Assembly: GCA_025330725.1 (NCBI GenBank)
Contig: JAIWND010000001.1
Location: forward strand, 1,990,501 to 2,054,500
Source of the DNA: Chlamydoabsidia padenii
Lineage: Eukaryota > Mucoromycota > Mucoromycetes > Mucorales > Cunninghamellaceae
Direction: 5' to 3'
Length of the DNA: 64,000 bases
The position numbers and the translations under genes are program-made. This document shows positions 1 to 11,739 of the stretch, in pieces (within the stretch, counting starts at the first letter, position 1; the number at the start of each line of letters is the position of its first letter). The notes beneath the pieces are model-generated. The model saw only the letters and a program-made list of their open reading frames with translations, was not told where the DNA came from and did no database searches.

Positions 1-220
1 CTGACTGCTACTTTGGTGTCCCACAAAAAAAATCAGGGTCGGGCTTTTTACATTTTCCTTCTCCCTCTTTTTTTTTTTTTTATTATATCATATCATATCA
101 TTTCTTTTTGTTGTTGTCGTCCTTCTTCCTTTTGATTCATCAATTTCCTCTTACCCGTCTCCTATTATACCCTTCTACAAACCGAGTCACCTTGAACACC
201 TTCCTTAAACTCAGCACCTG

Positions 221-1636
221 ATGGTAAATACCCTTTTTTAATAGTATCATCAGGGGAAAACTCTTTAACCACTCTTTATTTAATTTCGTTTCTTTGTAAT
301 CTCTTTATAGAATACTCCTCCTCCCGAAAACTCATTTCCAATGCTCGACCTTGTGCCGTCGCTCTCAATGCCAGTATTACAACCAGTGGAATCGACAACA
401 ATAACGAAACGACGACGACATACCATTACTCGACCTGATGGTGCTTTATTATCTGACCATTCTGACCAAGACGAAAGCGAAGATCAAGCACTGGATCGTA
501 TATCAGATATCCTTTCACACCTGATTCAACAAGCCAACGATGCGGTACAAAACCATCAATGCACCAACAAGTCAAGATCCTCTCATGGACATGCTTCATC
601 AACTCGGTCTAGATCGACACTAGTGGCTTCTCGTTTACCTCGCCCTAAATCTCGGTCGAGTCAATACTGGATACATGATCGACATTCTAGTATTTCCTCT
701 ACGGCATCCTCCAACTCGCTCTTCTCACCAGTGCTCACCATGGAATCACCAATGACAGCTTCATCGATCGAACACAATGGCACTCTACACCCTTTTGGTA
801 TACCACCATGTACTCTTTCGAATCGGAATGACATGGAACTATATAAAAGAGCACCATCACCTAATACATTTGATCACCCTTTGATGGAATCTTTTCGGCG
901 ATTGGACACATCCATGGCTCTAGTCGACTCACTCTCTCGGGATCTGGCGCAACAGGAAGAAGAAGAAAAAGATTCGGGCAACAATAATACCACCAAATTT
1001 ACATTACTCTTACTTATTCCCCTATTACATATTCCCCATGCATTGATCACCACCGTATTTGATACCTCCATATCTCCTGGAAACACTAATTCAACAACAG
1101 CATCCTCCTTTGGTAATCATTCTTCTACAGCAACAGTGACGACTCCTTCTTCCATATCAGGTATAATAGCATGGTCTATCTTTTTTGCATTGGCTAACAT
1201 GGTCATCACTTGGTCAAGTCCAACTCGACCTCATCACCCACGGCGACTCTCTTTACCCGGCAGTTATCAACATCGTCATTCACCACACAATGCTTCTTCA
1301 TTGGCAACAACAAGTGACAACAAATTGGTACGATCTCAACGTCCTGCACCCATTAATACCACATTATGTATCGTCAAGAAATCATCCTCAACAACTTGTT
1401 CCCGACGTGGCAAGCGATCGACACCATCAGCATCACGAAAACGAATCATTTCTCGACATAAATATGAACCCAAGACAATAAAAACCAGTCGCTCTAATGA
1501 TAGGACATATACCATGGCGATTCAGGAATTAAGATTATGGGAGCAGGATTGGAAACAAGGTGGGATGGATAATCGTATTCATCAAGTGACAAGGGATCAA
1601 AAAGGTCAACAGCCACGGCGTCGCTACTCGTTATGA
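221..1636 (+). CDS. Hypothetical two-TM protein with Ser/Arg-rich flanks
   Basis: I do not recognise this gene. The long exon (311-1636) has an internal ATG at 341, but it is open upstream to a perfect TTTATAG acceptor at 310, and the matching donor (GTAAAT at 224) directly follows an ATG at 221-223. The spliced frame is continuous (M-NTPPPENSF-M...), so I take 221 as start, with a first coding exon of just three bases, and a product of about 442 aa. Visible: a Ser/Arg/His-rich N-terminal half, two hydrophobic stretches (near residues 233-253 and 283-302) separated by a Ser/Thr-rich loop, and a basic C-terminal tail. It is probably a membrane protein with both tails basic. If the intron is not used, the ATG at 341 gives 431 aa. 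Function is not inferable. Confidence 0.7.
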
Positions 1637-2524
1637 TTTAGGTCTGGTTATCCTTAATCTATATATTTTTTAGTGTTATTACCTAGTCATTCCACTTACA
1701 TGTAACCTCTTCTCTCCCCCCTTGAACCCACTCCTTACATAGTTATAGAATTCTCCTTTATCGTTTTGTCAATTGAAATAAATATATCATACTTCATACA
1801 TTGTCTTTTTATATTGTTTTAATACATGATTGGAATAGGTGGGCATGGTTAGAAAATGATTCCCATCTAACGTGAAAAGAAGTAGCCCATGTCGGTGTTT
1901 GAATTGTACAAAGTTTGATCCCGATGCAGGAAAATTAACAGCACAATCTAAACTGCTTTGGTATAGGCTTCTTTTGTAATGTATTTCGAGTGCACTCAAT
2001 AAACAACAATAAACATTCATTCTCTCTTTTTTTCAATGTTTCTATGAATCAGGAGAACGTATGCGCACGTTCCAGGGATCTACACCAAGGCAAATCAAGT
2101 TGATCCGTTTCTTACCCTCAAAGACAATGTATACTAAACCGAGGGTACCCAATAGAATCCTTCAATCGCGTATTCTACATAATGACAAATACAGTACGTT
2201 CGCTGCTTTTCTTCTCCCCCAGTCTGGGCATGTTCTTTGACTTGATGTCATGCTCTTCCTTATCAGTGGTCCTTGATAAAAGTAATGATCATCTGTTTAT
2301 ACATGATGGGCATGTCAAAAGACAAGGCTGGATATCCCATTCTCCAAATTCGGGTGAACCTCCGTGCAAAAGTGATACACTGAGTTTAAAACTGAAATGA
2401 TTGGCTGAGAACTGCCGGCGCCCGCTCTCAAGGTTAAATAAGGTTTTTTCCTTTTCTCTTTTTCCTTTTCTTTTCTTTTCTTTCCACTTTTTTTTTTATT
2501 TTTCTTCTTCTCTCAAATATACAA
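1637..2524. other. Intergenic, no gene recognised
   Basis: Spacer between two plus-strand genes. The last 100 bp is a CT-rich leader typical of the transcription start of the next gene, preceded by a GC-rich patch near 2415. Short open frames on both strands lack splice support or recognisable sequence. Confidence 0.6.
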
Positions 2525-3243
2525 ATGACTTACGGTGAATCCGATTCTTATCAAGGTAAAAAAAAAAAAAACAATATGAAACTAATTTGACCATTGTTGC
2601 TGACTCTTTCTTTACATTACAGGTGCTCCTCAAGTGGGCTACCAACGTCCTGACGTGAATGAATCCGTCCGTTATGCTGCTAAGCATGGTGAAGTGGATG
2701 ATGAAGGTAAGATGGTTTGACACACACAAAAAAAAGAGGGGGGGGAACTACTGATAACTAAACTGATTGATTGGTATAGAACAACACAGTATGTTCTCTT
2801 CCGTCTTATCAAACGTGTTGGACCGCGACGACGACGACCATAAACGCCCTGTAGAAGAACATGAAGTCCATCAAGTGGCTGATGCTCATGATCGTATTTA
2901 CAACCAAAACGGTGCTTCTGAAGCCTCTTCCCGCGATATGGGCTCTGCTGCTGCTCTTCAAGCCTTCAAGATGTTCTCCAGCAAAGGATCTGAAGGTGGT
3001 GGTAGCTCTGAATTGATTGGTTTGGCTATGGGTGAAGCCATGAAGCTTTACAAAGGTGGTTCCGGTGGTGGTGACCAAGCCGAAATGTTACAATCTGCTG
3101 CTGCCATGGCTATGAAACTCTATGCTTCCCAATCTGGTGGTTCCTCCAGTGGTGGTGGTGGTGGTATGGGTGCATTGATGGGTCTTCTTGGTGGTGGCGG
3201 TGGTGGTGGTGGTGCTGCCTCTTTGATCTCCAAACTCTTGTAG
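2525..3243 (+). CDS. Small Gly/Ala-rich fungal protein (DUF7721-like)
   Basis: Three exons (2525-2555, 2623-2706, 2780-3243) give about 192 aa; each junction has a GTAA donor and AG acceptor and keeps frame. The N-terminus is short and tyrosine-rich (MTYGESDSYQ), followed by an acidic/His stretch. Then comes a helical region with repeated AAALQAFKMF and LAMGEAMKLY type segments, and a C-terminus dominated by glycine runs. This pattern resembles small abundant fungal proteins annotated as beta-flanking or DUF7721 proteins; that match is from memory of the family look and is not certain. No signal peptide or membrane helix is seen. The strong CT-rich leader and short introns near the 5' end suggest a well-expressed gene. 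Biochemical role unknown. Confidence 0.75.
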
Positions 3244-3651
3244 TAGTAGTAGTAGTTAGTTTGATACTTTTATTTAATAAAATAAACAACTTGTCAAAGA
3301 AAACACTGTTTTGCCTCATCTCTTTTGGGTAAGAGGCGGGCTACAATTTATTGGGTCGCACAGAGCTCATTAAAAAAATTAAAAAAAAACTCGGCAAGTT
3401 GACCCCCTTAAACAACATTCTCTCCGCTCCCAAATTTATTTCCAGCTCTTCCTTTTTTTTTTTTGCTCTCTCTCTCTCTTTTACTTCCTTCATCTCCTTC
3501 TCATATACCATCTATACCATTCATTCATTCCTTCTTTGTCTTTACATATAAACAAAATAACTTTATCAACATCATTAACTGCCTCTTTATCTATACTCGC
3601 CTTTCCTTCTTGTTTATACTGTATCCCTAAAAGCAACTACAACCTACACCA

Positions 3652-5513
3652 ATGTATGACGGTAAAAAGGACAAGACGAAGGATTATCATCTTCAATTAC
3701 ACATGGCCGCAACTAACGGGAACGTAGGTAATGTCCAATTAACAAAATAACAAAACGTGGTAGGGGGTGGGTGGGTGTTTATTCAAAATAGGGTCAACTT
3801 GACTAACTTTTATCCATATATCTCTATCTTGACAGGTCTTGTAAAGTTTGCCTTGGATCATGGTGCACCGATAGACTCTGTTGTTAATGGATTCCTACCG
3901 TTACAGTTGGCTTGTATTAGTGATAACAATATTGCGGTGGTCCAGTATTTGATTGACAGAGGGGCTCAAGTCAACGCTCAAAGGTAATAATACTCATATA
4001 AAGAGGGATGGTTGGAAATCATTCTTACTCCTTAAAAAAGAGAAGAAGAATATATATATATATACTTATTACCTCTCTTGATTATATTAGATGGTCCAAG
4101 AAACATAGTGCAGATAAATCACAAGCAGTGGCAGGTGCTATCGGATCAACAGCGTTACATGTAGCTTGTGCCAATGGATGCAGTAAAATCGTCGACTTGT
4201 TACTACGAAATGATGCCAGGGTGGATTTAAAAGACAAGTACGGATCAAGACCTTTGGATATTGCTGCTGCTAAACATCATATGGAAATTGTTAAACTTTT
4301 GGAAACCTTTGGTGCCCTTCAACGCCACGAATCTAGTTATCAAGGGGGAAGAAGATCGATGGATGTCATTTACTCTACCAAAAAACAACATCATCAACAA
4401 CAACAACATTTATCCACAAGTAACAGTTATCAATCAACAACACCTTCTTCTTCTCTGGATGATCGTGCTGAACGAATGCGGCGACCTAGTTTACCTTCTG
4501 TCTTTGAAGGTAAATCTCATTTCAGCAAAAGAAAACCGTCAACACCCAGTTTGGATATCCCCCCTTTATCGACTTTACCCCCTGCCCCTCATCAATATAT
4601 CAACAAGCAGCAATCAACATCAGATCAACAGGCATCTTCAATGGATAACAACACCACACATTCCATTGATATCATTCGACATCGACGACCTTCACGGAAT
4701 AAATTACCCGAACTTGCCTGGTCAAAATCATCTGATGACACAATGATAGGCACTCCACCTCCTTTACCTCACCAAAAGAACACTACCAATCTTACAACAG
4801 CAACAAAACCCGATTGGTATAGTCATGGGGTTTTACATCATGATGGGAATGAAAACTATTTGACATCATTGGAACGACGAGCGTATGGTTTGGATGATAT
4901 GCCTACACGCCAATCTTTTGATCAAGTCCGACCACACCGCTTATCTCTTGAAACCATTCTGGATCCTCATCAAACCTCTTCCACCGACACAACCACTTCT
5001 CCACGCCCTTCACTCAAACGATGCAGCTCAGATGGGGGTCATTTACGAACAACAGCCTTGATGAATGCGATGGCGGCCAAGAAATCATCCTTGGATCCCG
5101 TCCCTCCTCTTCCCATCACCATGACAACAACACAAGAAGAACCAGAACCAGAAGAAACGATGCCTCGACATTCTCTTGCCACCGAAGACGAAGCATTACG
5201 TCAATTTGAAGAGAAGGAAATGAAAAAGGCTTGGTGGAGTGCTTTTGGTGGCCGCAAATCAATGGATGTGGCGACTTATCAACGACATCATCTTCAACAT
5301 CAAGACTCCTTTTCTTCCTCTCGACCTTCTCTTGACTTTAGACCTAGCTTTGATGTTGGTGGTGGTATGTGCCCTGGTCAGAATGCAACAGGTGAAGAAG
5401 TGGATATGAACTTTGAAGCCGATGAATATGAGGACGAACCTCAAAAGAACCGACAACGCAAACCTGGATTCTTTACAAGATGGGTAGGTGCCTGGTCCAA
5501 GAAAGGTGGATGA
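3652..5513 (+). CDS. Ankyrin-repeat protein with long disordered tail
   Basis: Exons 3652-3727, 3836-3983 and 4091-5513 give about 548 aa. The first ~150 residues hold about four ankyrin repeats: LHMAATNGNVGLVKFALDHG, LQLACISDNNIAVVQYLIDRG, a clear TALHVACANGCSKIVDLLL unit, and RPLDIAAAKHHMEIVKLLETFG. The rest is low-complexity Ser/Pro/Gln/His sequence with recurring RRPSLPS, RPSLDF and KRKPSTPSLD motifs that look like basophilic kinase sites, and an acidic then basic C-terminus. Ankyrin arrays bind partner proteins; no enzymatic domain follows, so a scaffold or regulator role is the most that can be inferred. The 400 bp upstream contains only T-rich promoter-like sequence. Confidence 0.85.
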
Positions 5514-5849
5514 ATTCCTCTCTTCCCTCCATTATTACATATATATATATATATATACATATATCTCTAGTGTAGTCTATTCTCTCGATTTGTACTTCTG
5601 TTGATCAGATCATCATCCTTTCTTTTTTACCTCTCATACCCTCCCCCACCTTGTTTTTTATCCCATCTTTGTCCATCTCTCTATCTCTTTTTTTTTTTAT
5701 ATCAAAAATAAAGTTATATCTATTTAACCATAAAAAAGTGTCCATCATGATTGTGATGATTCAAGCGGCGCTGAAATTATTCTCGTTGAAAAAGTGATGG
5801 GATCTTGGCTTGTACATCCTTCTTTTCCTTTTTTTTTTTCCTAAAAAAA

Positions 5850-6445
5850 ATGGGTTGTTGTGGAAGTAAATCAAGCCATGAAGAGGTAAACTCTTTATAA
5901 AAATCTAATCTTGTCGTAATGACTGACTGATTCTTTATATCTATAGGACAATGTCCACGCTCCCCTTATCAACAAAAGCACCACTGACAGGTAAAGAAGA
6001 ACAAGCACCATATCATTGTTAACACAACGAGTCTAGTAGACATCCCGAAGCACCACCCATTGACAGAAAAAAGGAACAAGAATTCTGGAAACAAGTCATT
6101 GACCGAACATCACAGTAAGGATGACTCGCTGGGATGATTGGAAATAAAAGTAAATCTAATGATTTCTTTTTTAGGAACCTTATTGATATCTCGAATGCAC
6201 CAGCGGAACCCTTACAAGAGCAAGATATTCATGCACGGATGGTCAAGTATCGGGAACTACTACAGCAGGTGACAGTGCAAAAACGTTCTTGGGACAACAC
6301 TCAGTGGGAAGAAGTATCGGAGGAACCTGTTGACCTTCCATGGCTGGACCAGGCTATGATTGATATACAACATGCAATCGATCAAATCAAAGTGGAATAC
6401 AAAGGCGATCTGGTTATTCGTATGGCTCATCACTCTCTCCATTAG
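5850..6445 (+). CDS. Ragulator/EGO subunit LAMTOR1-like
   Basis: Four exons (5850-5885, 5947-5990, about 6037-6114, 6175-6445) encode about 142 aa. The N-terminus MGCCGSKSS is a classic dual N-myristoylation (Gly2) and palmitoylation (Cys3, Cys4) signal. The body carries FWKQVIDRTSQNLIDISNA, a YRELL helix, and a C-terminal helix ending QIKVEYKGDLVIRM, matching the layout of LAMTOR1/p18 (MGCC start, IIDVSAA block, terminal KEELVV segment). LAMTOR1 wraps the other Ragulator subunits and anchors the Rag GTPases to the lysosome or vacuole membrane for TORC1 control. The third acceptor could be at 6036 or 6039 (one residue difference). The identification rests on motif order and length. Confidence 0.8.
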
Positions 6446-7119
6446 TTGCTACTCTTTCTCTCTTTCTTTTATTTATAAATATACCTACTATTTAAACATA
6501 TATAGATACATATACCTTTTTACAGTATTCATTGGGCATCTTCTTTCTTTTAGTTGTTGTAGTATTAATGATCCCCCTCCTCCTTTTTTTTAATACTCGA
6601 TGTGTTGCTAATAATAAATAAAAACATGTCTTCTTCTAAATTGGATATTATCTTGGTGTTGTTTGTTCCTGAATATATTATTTTAGGTGACGGGATTTGA
6701 ATTGCTTTGTTTCACCCTGGGAATGCATGGCTAAAGAAAAGTCAAAACTCACCGGCTTTTTCTTCTAGAATTGAGAAACATTCGTCATCACAGCAATTAG
6801 AATAAACACGAAATTAATGAAAAGTTTTGTTTTGCTTTCATTTTGATTAAAGAAGTAAAGTCAGGCATACATCTACTAAAAGGAGTCCATCTGCATAAAC
6901 AAGTTCAAATCCCGCTCTTCGATCGGCGCACCGGTCACCACCCCATAATGTCATACTCCATACATAATAAAGTCCAAGTTAATTTTTATTTTGAAGAAGA
7001 GTTATGTAAATGTCTATGAAGATAAACTATTACTAAAATAAAGAAATAAAAGTATAACTAGATAAAAATCAGGTGTAAAAAAGCAACATATAATCTAAAC
7101 TAAGGGTACCACCATACAT
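6446..7119. other. Convergent spacer with two CAAATCCCG elements
   Basis: Region between the 3' ends of the LAMTOR1-like gene and the P-protein gene. It contains AATAAA-type signals on both sides and two copies of the recurrent element in opposite orientation, at 6691-6699 (as CGGGATTTG) and 6906-6914 (as CAAATCCCG). No open frame between them is convincing; a short non-coding transcript is possible but unsupported. Confidence 0.5.
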
Positions 7120-8624
7120 TCAACTAGAGTCAACATCCTTGCGTTCATTAGGGAAGCTACCAAGAATAGCCACATCCAAACAATATTGATTTAAATCCTT
7201 GACGGCCAATTTGACTTTATCGCTTCGAGCATGACCTGAGCATTCGATAAAAAAGACATAGTGCCAAGGACGTAACCCGCTAGGTCGAGAATCGATTTTG
7301 AATAGATTGAGGTCATGATCCTTGAATATCTTGAGCCCATCACAAAGAGCCCCCGGTTGGCGATGATCGACGGTGAATCGTAGGAGGGTATGGTCGTCGC
7401 CCGTCACCTGATCATCACTAGAGCTGCCGATGATTAAGAAGCGAGTGGTATTTGCCGCCCCATGTTCGATATCCCGTGCGATAATATCCAGTCCATACAG
7501 TTCACTACATATTTCACTACAAATGGCCGCAGATCCTACTTCTTTTGCTGCCTGTTCTGCTGCTTGTGCGGTTGATTTCACTGAGATTCGTCTAGCGTCT
7601 GGAAGATGTGCTGATAACCATTCTTGTGTTTGTCCCAATCCCTAAATTGTAAAAAAAAAATAGTCATACATAGTCTGAGAGGGGGGAGGGAGGGAAGTGT
7701 GTACTTACCTGAGGATGACTATATACTTTGGTGATTTTATCAAGTGGACTGTTGGATAATAAACATTGATGGACCTAATCAGAGGTTAGTCTATCTTCTT
7801 TTTGTTTCTATTCATTATTAGTATGTACTTACTGTTAAATAAGTTTCAGCTCGGACCTTTACGTTTGCCTTGATCAGATAATCCAATGTTTCCACCACAC
7901 TTCCAAAAGTTGAGTTTTCATATGGAACGATCCCGTACGTCGTACCTCCCTTTTCCACCGATTCAAATACATCTATTTACATGTAGAAAAGTGAGTACCA
8001 TGTTATGAGAATCCGTGTTTTTCTATTTTTACCAGTGATTTGTTTCTGAGGGACATAGACTACACTATCCCCGAATCGTTTATAGACAGCTTGGTGAGAG
8101 AAGGTACCTGGTGGTCCAAGATACCCGATAGAGACATCTTTTTGAAGAGCAATAGAGGCAGACATAATCTATGTATAAATAAAACAGGTTAATCGGACAA
8201 GGTCAACTGGTTCAGCGCCTTCCCCCCCCCCACCAAGTCTTTGCACGTACCTCTCTAAAGATGGCGTTTAACGATTCGAGTTTCAAAGGACCAGGATTAA
8301 TTCGATGTAGCTATTAATTGGGGAAAAAAAAAAAGTTATCATATAATAAAGTCATTTTCCCTGCTTTACCTTTTCATATATTTCCTTTTCACGGCCAGGC
8401 ATATAAACATGGTGTTCTTCACTTGACTTTTCACTATAAAGATGTGTGTCAGCAAGGATGTGTCAAGTGACAAAAAACTACTATACTTACCCATGTTTCA
8501 ATTCTTCTTGTTGTCGTTTAGTTGTTCCAATATCCAATGACACGCGAGCACGTTCATTAAGTAAGTTGATAAGAGTAGTATCAAGAGAATCGATCTTTTT
8601 ACGCAAGGAAGGCAGGTCAGTCAT
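7120..8624 (-). CDS. pheA: Bifunctional chorismate mutase/prephenate dehydratase (P-protein)
   Basis: Seven exons (8491-8624, 8370-8433, 8251-8310, 8033-8168, 7833-7972, 7709-7774, 7120-7641) splice to about 373 aa, the usual P-protein length. Residues 1-90 are an AroQ-type chorismate mutase: LRKKIDSLD, ERARVSLDIGTTKR, and the IFREIMSAS helix that ends this domain in bacterial PheA. Residues ~100-275 are prephenate dehydratase, with YLGPPGTFSHQA, PYENSTFGSV and the catalytic TTRF motif. Residues ~280-360 are an ACT domain with the phenylalanine-binding PGALC and IDSRPSG motifs. The enzyme converts chorismate to prephenate to phenylpyruvate in phenylalanine synthesis, with feedback by Phe likely. 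The ATG at 8624 follows a CT-rich leader. Yeast uses separate ARO7 and PHA2 proteins, so the fusion is notable. Seven exons argue against bacterial contamination. Confidence 0.92.
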
Positions 8625-9015
8625 GGTTGAAAGAGAAAGAGAAATAAAAAATTAAAAAATAAATTGACTCACCTCCAAAGAAATCAAGTGCTGACATTTA
8701 TTTTGAAATCCCGCTTCCCCAATTTGGAAATGGATCCATGAATTCAAAAAAGTTAGACTTGTAGATCCCCTGGAAAGAAGGAACTTCTTTATATGAAGGG
8801 AATCATACAGAAAATCCATAGCTTCCCAATGCTAAGAATACTTTACCTGGGAACTATAAAACGTGATGATCCAAATATAGATGACTATGCTTTCTTGACA
8901 TTCTCTTTCTTCTTTTTTAGATCTTGATGACATTCTATTTGGCCACCAGGACATTTGTACATATATATTAACCAATATTCATTTTCTCTCTTTCTCTCTT
9001 CTTTTTCTTTTGCAA
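8625..9015. promoter_or_regulatory. Divergent promoter region, P-protein / membrane protein
   Basis: 391 bp separate two head-to-head start codons. A GAAATCCCGC element lies at 8705-8714, about 80 bp upstream of the P-protein ATG, and both sides end in CT-rich leaders. Confidence 0.5.
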
Positions 9016-9611
9016 ATGACCTTTCCCACTCACTTTTCATTGTATATTCCTTTATTATCATTCTCTCTATTCTTATCATCTTCTTTACAACCTTCTTTAT
9101 ATGTGGAAGGAGTGCCAGTGACAACTGTAGAAGGGTAAAAGATTCATGTTTTTAAAGGGGGGTTGAAATGACTAGATCTGAAACAGAGCCTGGACTACAT
9201 TATTAACCAATTAGGCTTGTGACAGAAGATCATAGTAAAATCTTGTCCAAACGTCTTACCTCTCTTTTCCCTCATAATGGCACTCATTCAATCACTCAAA
9301 ACACGCTTCATGTCATCGCTGCTGTCATCGGCATTGTCGGGGCGGCCCTCCTCCTCGTGGGGTTTTTCATCTACCTGAAAAGGAAGCGGCGATTGAAATC
9401 AGTTCCAGTCATTACTGTGGTCACAAAGTCACCTTCCCATCAATTCGACAGTGTACATCATCATCATCATCATCGCCGTATGTCACAGTTCCAAGTTTTC
9501 CAGTCTGATTATTACCATGAGCAATCATTACAACAAGAATCCTCTACAAGTAAACTTCATCCTCCTTGTATTGATGATATGATTGCCACACTCCCTCCTT
9601 ACAAACCATGA
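9016..9611 (+). CDS. Small type I membrane protein, unknown function
   Basis: Two exons (9016-9134, 9215-9611) encode about 171 aa. The first exon supplies a signal peptide (MTFPTHFSLYIPLLSFSLFL...). The second gives a short luminal segment with an NGT glycosylation sequon, one transmembrane helix (HVIAAVIGIVGAALLLVGFFIYL) followed by the basic stop-transfer KRKRR, and a cytosolic tail with a run of six histidines. The tail ends ATLPPYKP; LPPY matches the LPxY motif bound by Rsp5/Nedd4-type ligases (inference). The second exon alone has no usable ATG near its 5' end, which is why the upstream exon is required. No family recognised; it could be a small receptor-like or adaptor protein. Confidence 0.7.
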
Positions 9612-9907
9612 ACCTGTACAGATTCCTTCATTGATTTGTATTCCATTGTATGATAATAAAGTCATTTCACATATCACATCTACCCTACTTTCATAGTGCA
9701 TGAATGCAAAGAATAGACTTTTCTGATATTTTGAATTACCGCGGCCTTAAAAAATTAAAAGACGATGATTGGTCGAGATGAAAAAAAAAAGGCCTCGACT
9801 AGCCATAGAGATCTAATTTGAAACCCAGCGGTAAAAAGATTAATTTTGCCTTGTCTCTCTCTGTTTCTTTTCCTTTCCTTTACTTTATTTTTATTTTTTT
9901 GTCCATC

Positions 9908-11536
9908 ATGTTAAAGGTAAAAACAAAAGAAAAGAAAAAGAATACATATGGTTAATATGGTTACTAAGATCAATATGGTAATGTTTACAACCCAAATAGC
10001 TTATTCCCCACATCCGACAAACTAAACAAACAGCGCACCGGGGCGCTCAGTCCTTCTATAGTACTCTCCAGAATTCACACACTACCAACTCGTCAACACA
10101 ACAAGAGCAACAACAACAACAACCGATACCTGGTCAGTCCTTACACCGTACCAAACCACCAAATCAATCTCTCTTCAACGATGAAACTCGGGCTCACTTG
10201 GAAATGTTACGCCAACATCACTTCCATGCTTCTAATCTACCTGATTCACCAGACTTTGGGATTAACCAGTATTTGAACATTAACGAAGAGTTACGGCAAC
10301 AACTCAAGGATATCGTTGGTCAATTCCATGCGCCAGTTAGATATGCATTTGCTTATGGAAGTGGTGTGTTTCGTCAAAGTGGATACGATGAAAAGGTAAG
10401 GTTGAAGGATATACTATGAAGATGATAATAACAGTGTTTTTAATATAGAATAAACCCATGATGGATTTTATATTTGGGGTCAGCCATCCTGGTCATTGGC
10501 ACGCTTTGAATATGCAACAGAATCCTCATCATTACTCTGGTTTACGTATGCTGGGGTCCAACACAATCTCCAAGATACAGGATAATGTGGGTGCTGGCGT
10601 CTACTTCAATCCCTATGTTGAAATCAATGGTATTGTAAGTGAAATTAGGTATCACTATAAGAAAGTATTCAACTCTTTCTTTTGTATATTTGAATAATAG
10701 GTAATCAAATATGGTGTGGTCTCCATCGACAAGTTATGTAGGGATCTGATTGATTGGGAAACATTGTATTTGGCAGGTCGGATGCATAAACCAGTCAAGA
10801 TTCTTCGTGATGATGCTCGTGTCCGTTTGGCTAATCAAGTCAATCTTACTGAAGCTGTCCGGGTGGCCTTGTTGACTCTGCCTGAAAAATTCAATGAAAA
10901 AGAACTATATGAAAAGATTGCTGGGATCAGTTATGTGGGTGATTTCCGTATGGTGGTGGGCGAAAATCCAAATAAGGTCAAGAACATTGTCGGTGCTCAA
11001 CTGGATCATTTCCATCGTCTTTATTTTAGTCTGATGGATGATTTACCAAATGTTGCTGTCCTCAATGATGGTTACTTTCAGGTAAAAACATTGATCATTA
11101 TATCATCATCATCATCATCATCACTCATCCCTTTTCTCTCTTTTATATATTTATAGCAAAGCTTGAATCCCAAATTCCGTGGTTTGATGGTGCAAAAACT
11201 ACCAAGAACCTTATATGATCAAGTATTACATCAACATCGTACATTTGCCTCTCGGAACAAATTGGATTTGCCATACAACAAGTCTGAAATGTATCAACAA
11301 ATAGCCGCTTCCTCTGAACTGCCAAAGTATATGGATCAATGTAAGTCTTTTTTTTAGCTGCTTCATGATCTAGTCTTTATTAACTATTTTTTTTTTTTAA
11401 TTCTATAGCATTACGCTCTATTATTGCTCGTCCTGCCATGACACAAAGTATGAAAGGTATCTTCACTGCTGGTATCATGAAATCAACTCGTTATGCCTCT
11501 GCCAAACTAGGAAAATGGATCAAGGGTCGGAAATAG
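9908..11536 (+). CDS. TAM41: Mitochondrial phosphatidate cytidylyltransferase (TAM41)
   Basis: Six exons (9908-9916, 10000-10395, 10449-10634, 10701-11081, 11157-11340, 11409-11536) give about 427 aa. The first coding exon is only nine bases (MLK); the joined N-terminus is basic and Ser/Gln-rich, fitting a mitochondrial presequence. The core shows the TAM41/Mmp37 signature: YAFAYGSGVFRQSGY (nucleotidyltransferase GSG loop), MMDFIFGVSHPGHWHALNMQ (metal-binding Asp), and LRMLGSNTISKIQDNVGAGVYFN, followed by VIKYGVVS and DLIDWETLYLAGRMHKPV. TAM41 makes CDP-diacylglycerol from phosphatidic acid on the matrix side of the inner membrane for cardiolipin synthesis. All junctions keep frame and have canonical sites. 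Confidence 0.93.
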
Positions 11537-11739
11537 GGCTCTTTTTTTTTTTTTTAGAAATAGAATATGTAGCTATCTTGATAACTACCTGTATTGTAAC
11601 CCCTTGATGATATTTATTGGTTAGTTGTATTTGTTTAGCTTTGTTTAGGATAGATTTGATATTGGTTGTATTAAATAAATAAAAAAGAACTAGACATACG
11701 CGACGGAATCTGGAAACCTCCATGAGACGGTACAACATC

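Noticed and set aside
1787..2020. 77-codon minus-strand frame
   Set aside because: No conserved features, AT-rich 3' region of the upstream gene.
6901..6920. GTTCAAATCCC resembling a tRNA B box
   Set aside because: No pairing 5-bp T-stem around it, no A box or acceptor stem; it fits the recurrent CAAATCCCG element instead.
8668..8697. Upstream ATG with donor on the minus strand (MSALDFFG|gtgagt) as first exon of the P-protein
   Set aside because: No acceptor before the mutase frame restores phase; the ATG at 8624 after a CT-rich leader is sufficient.
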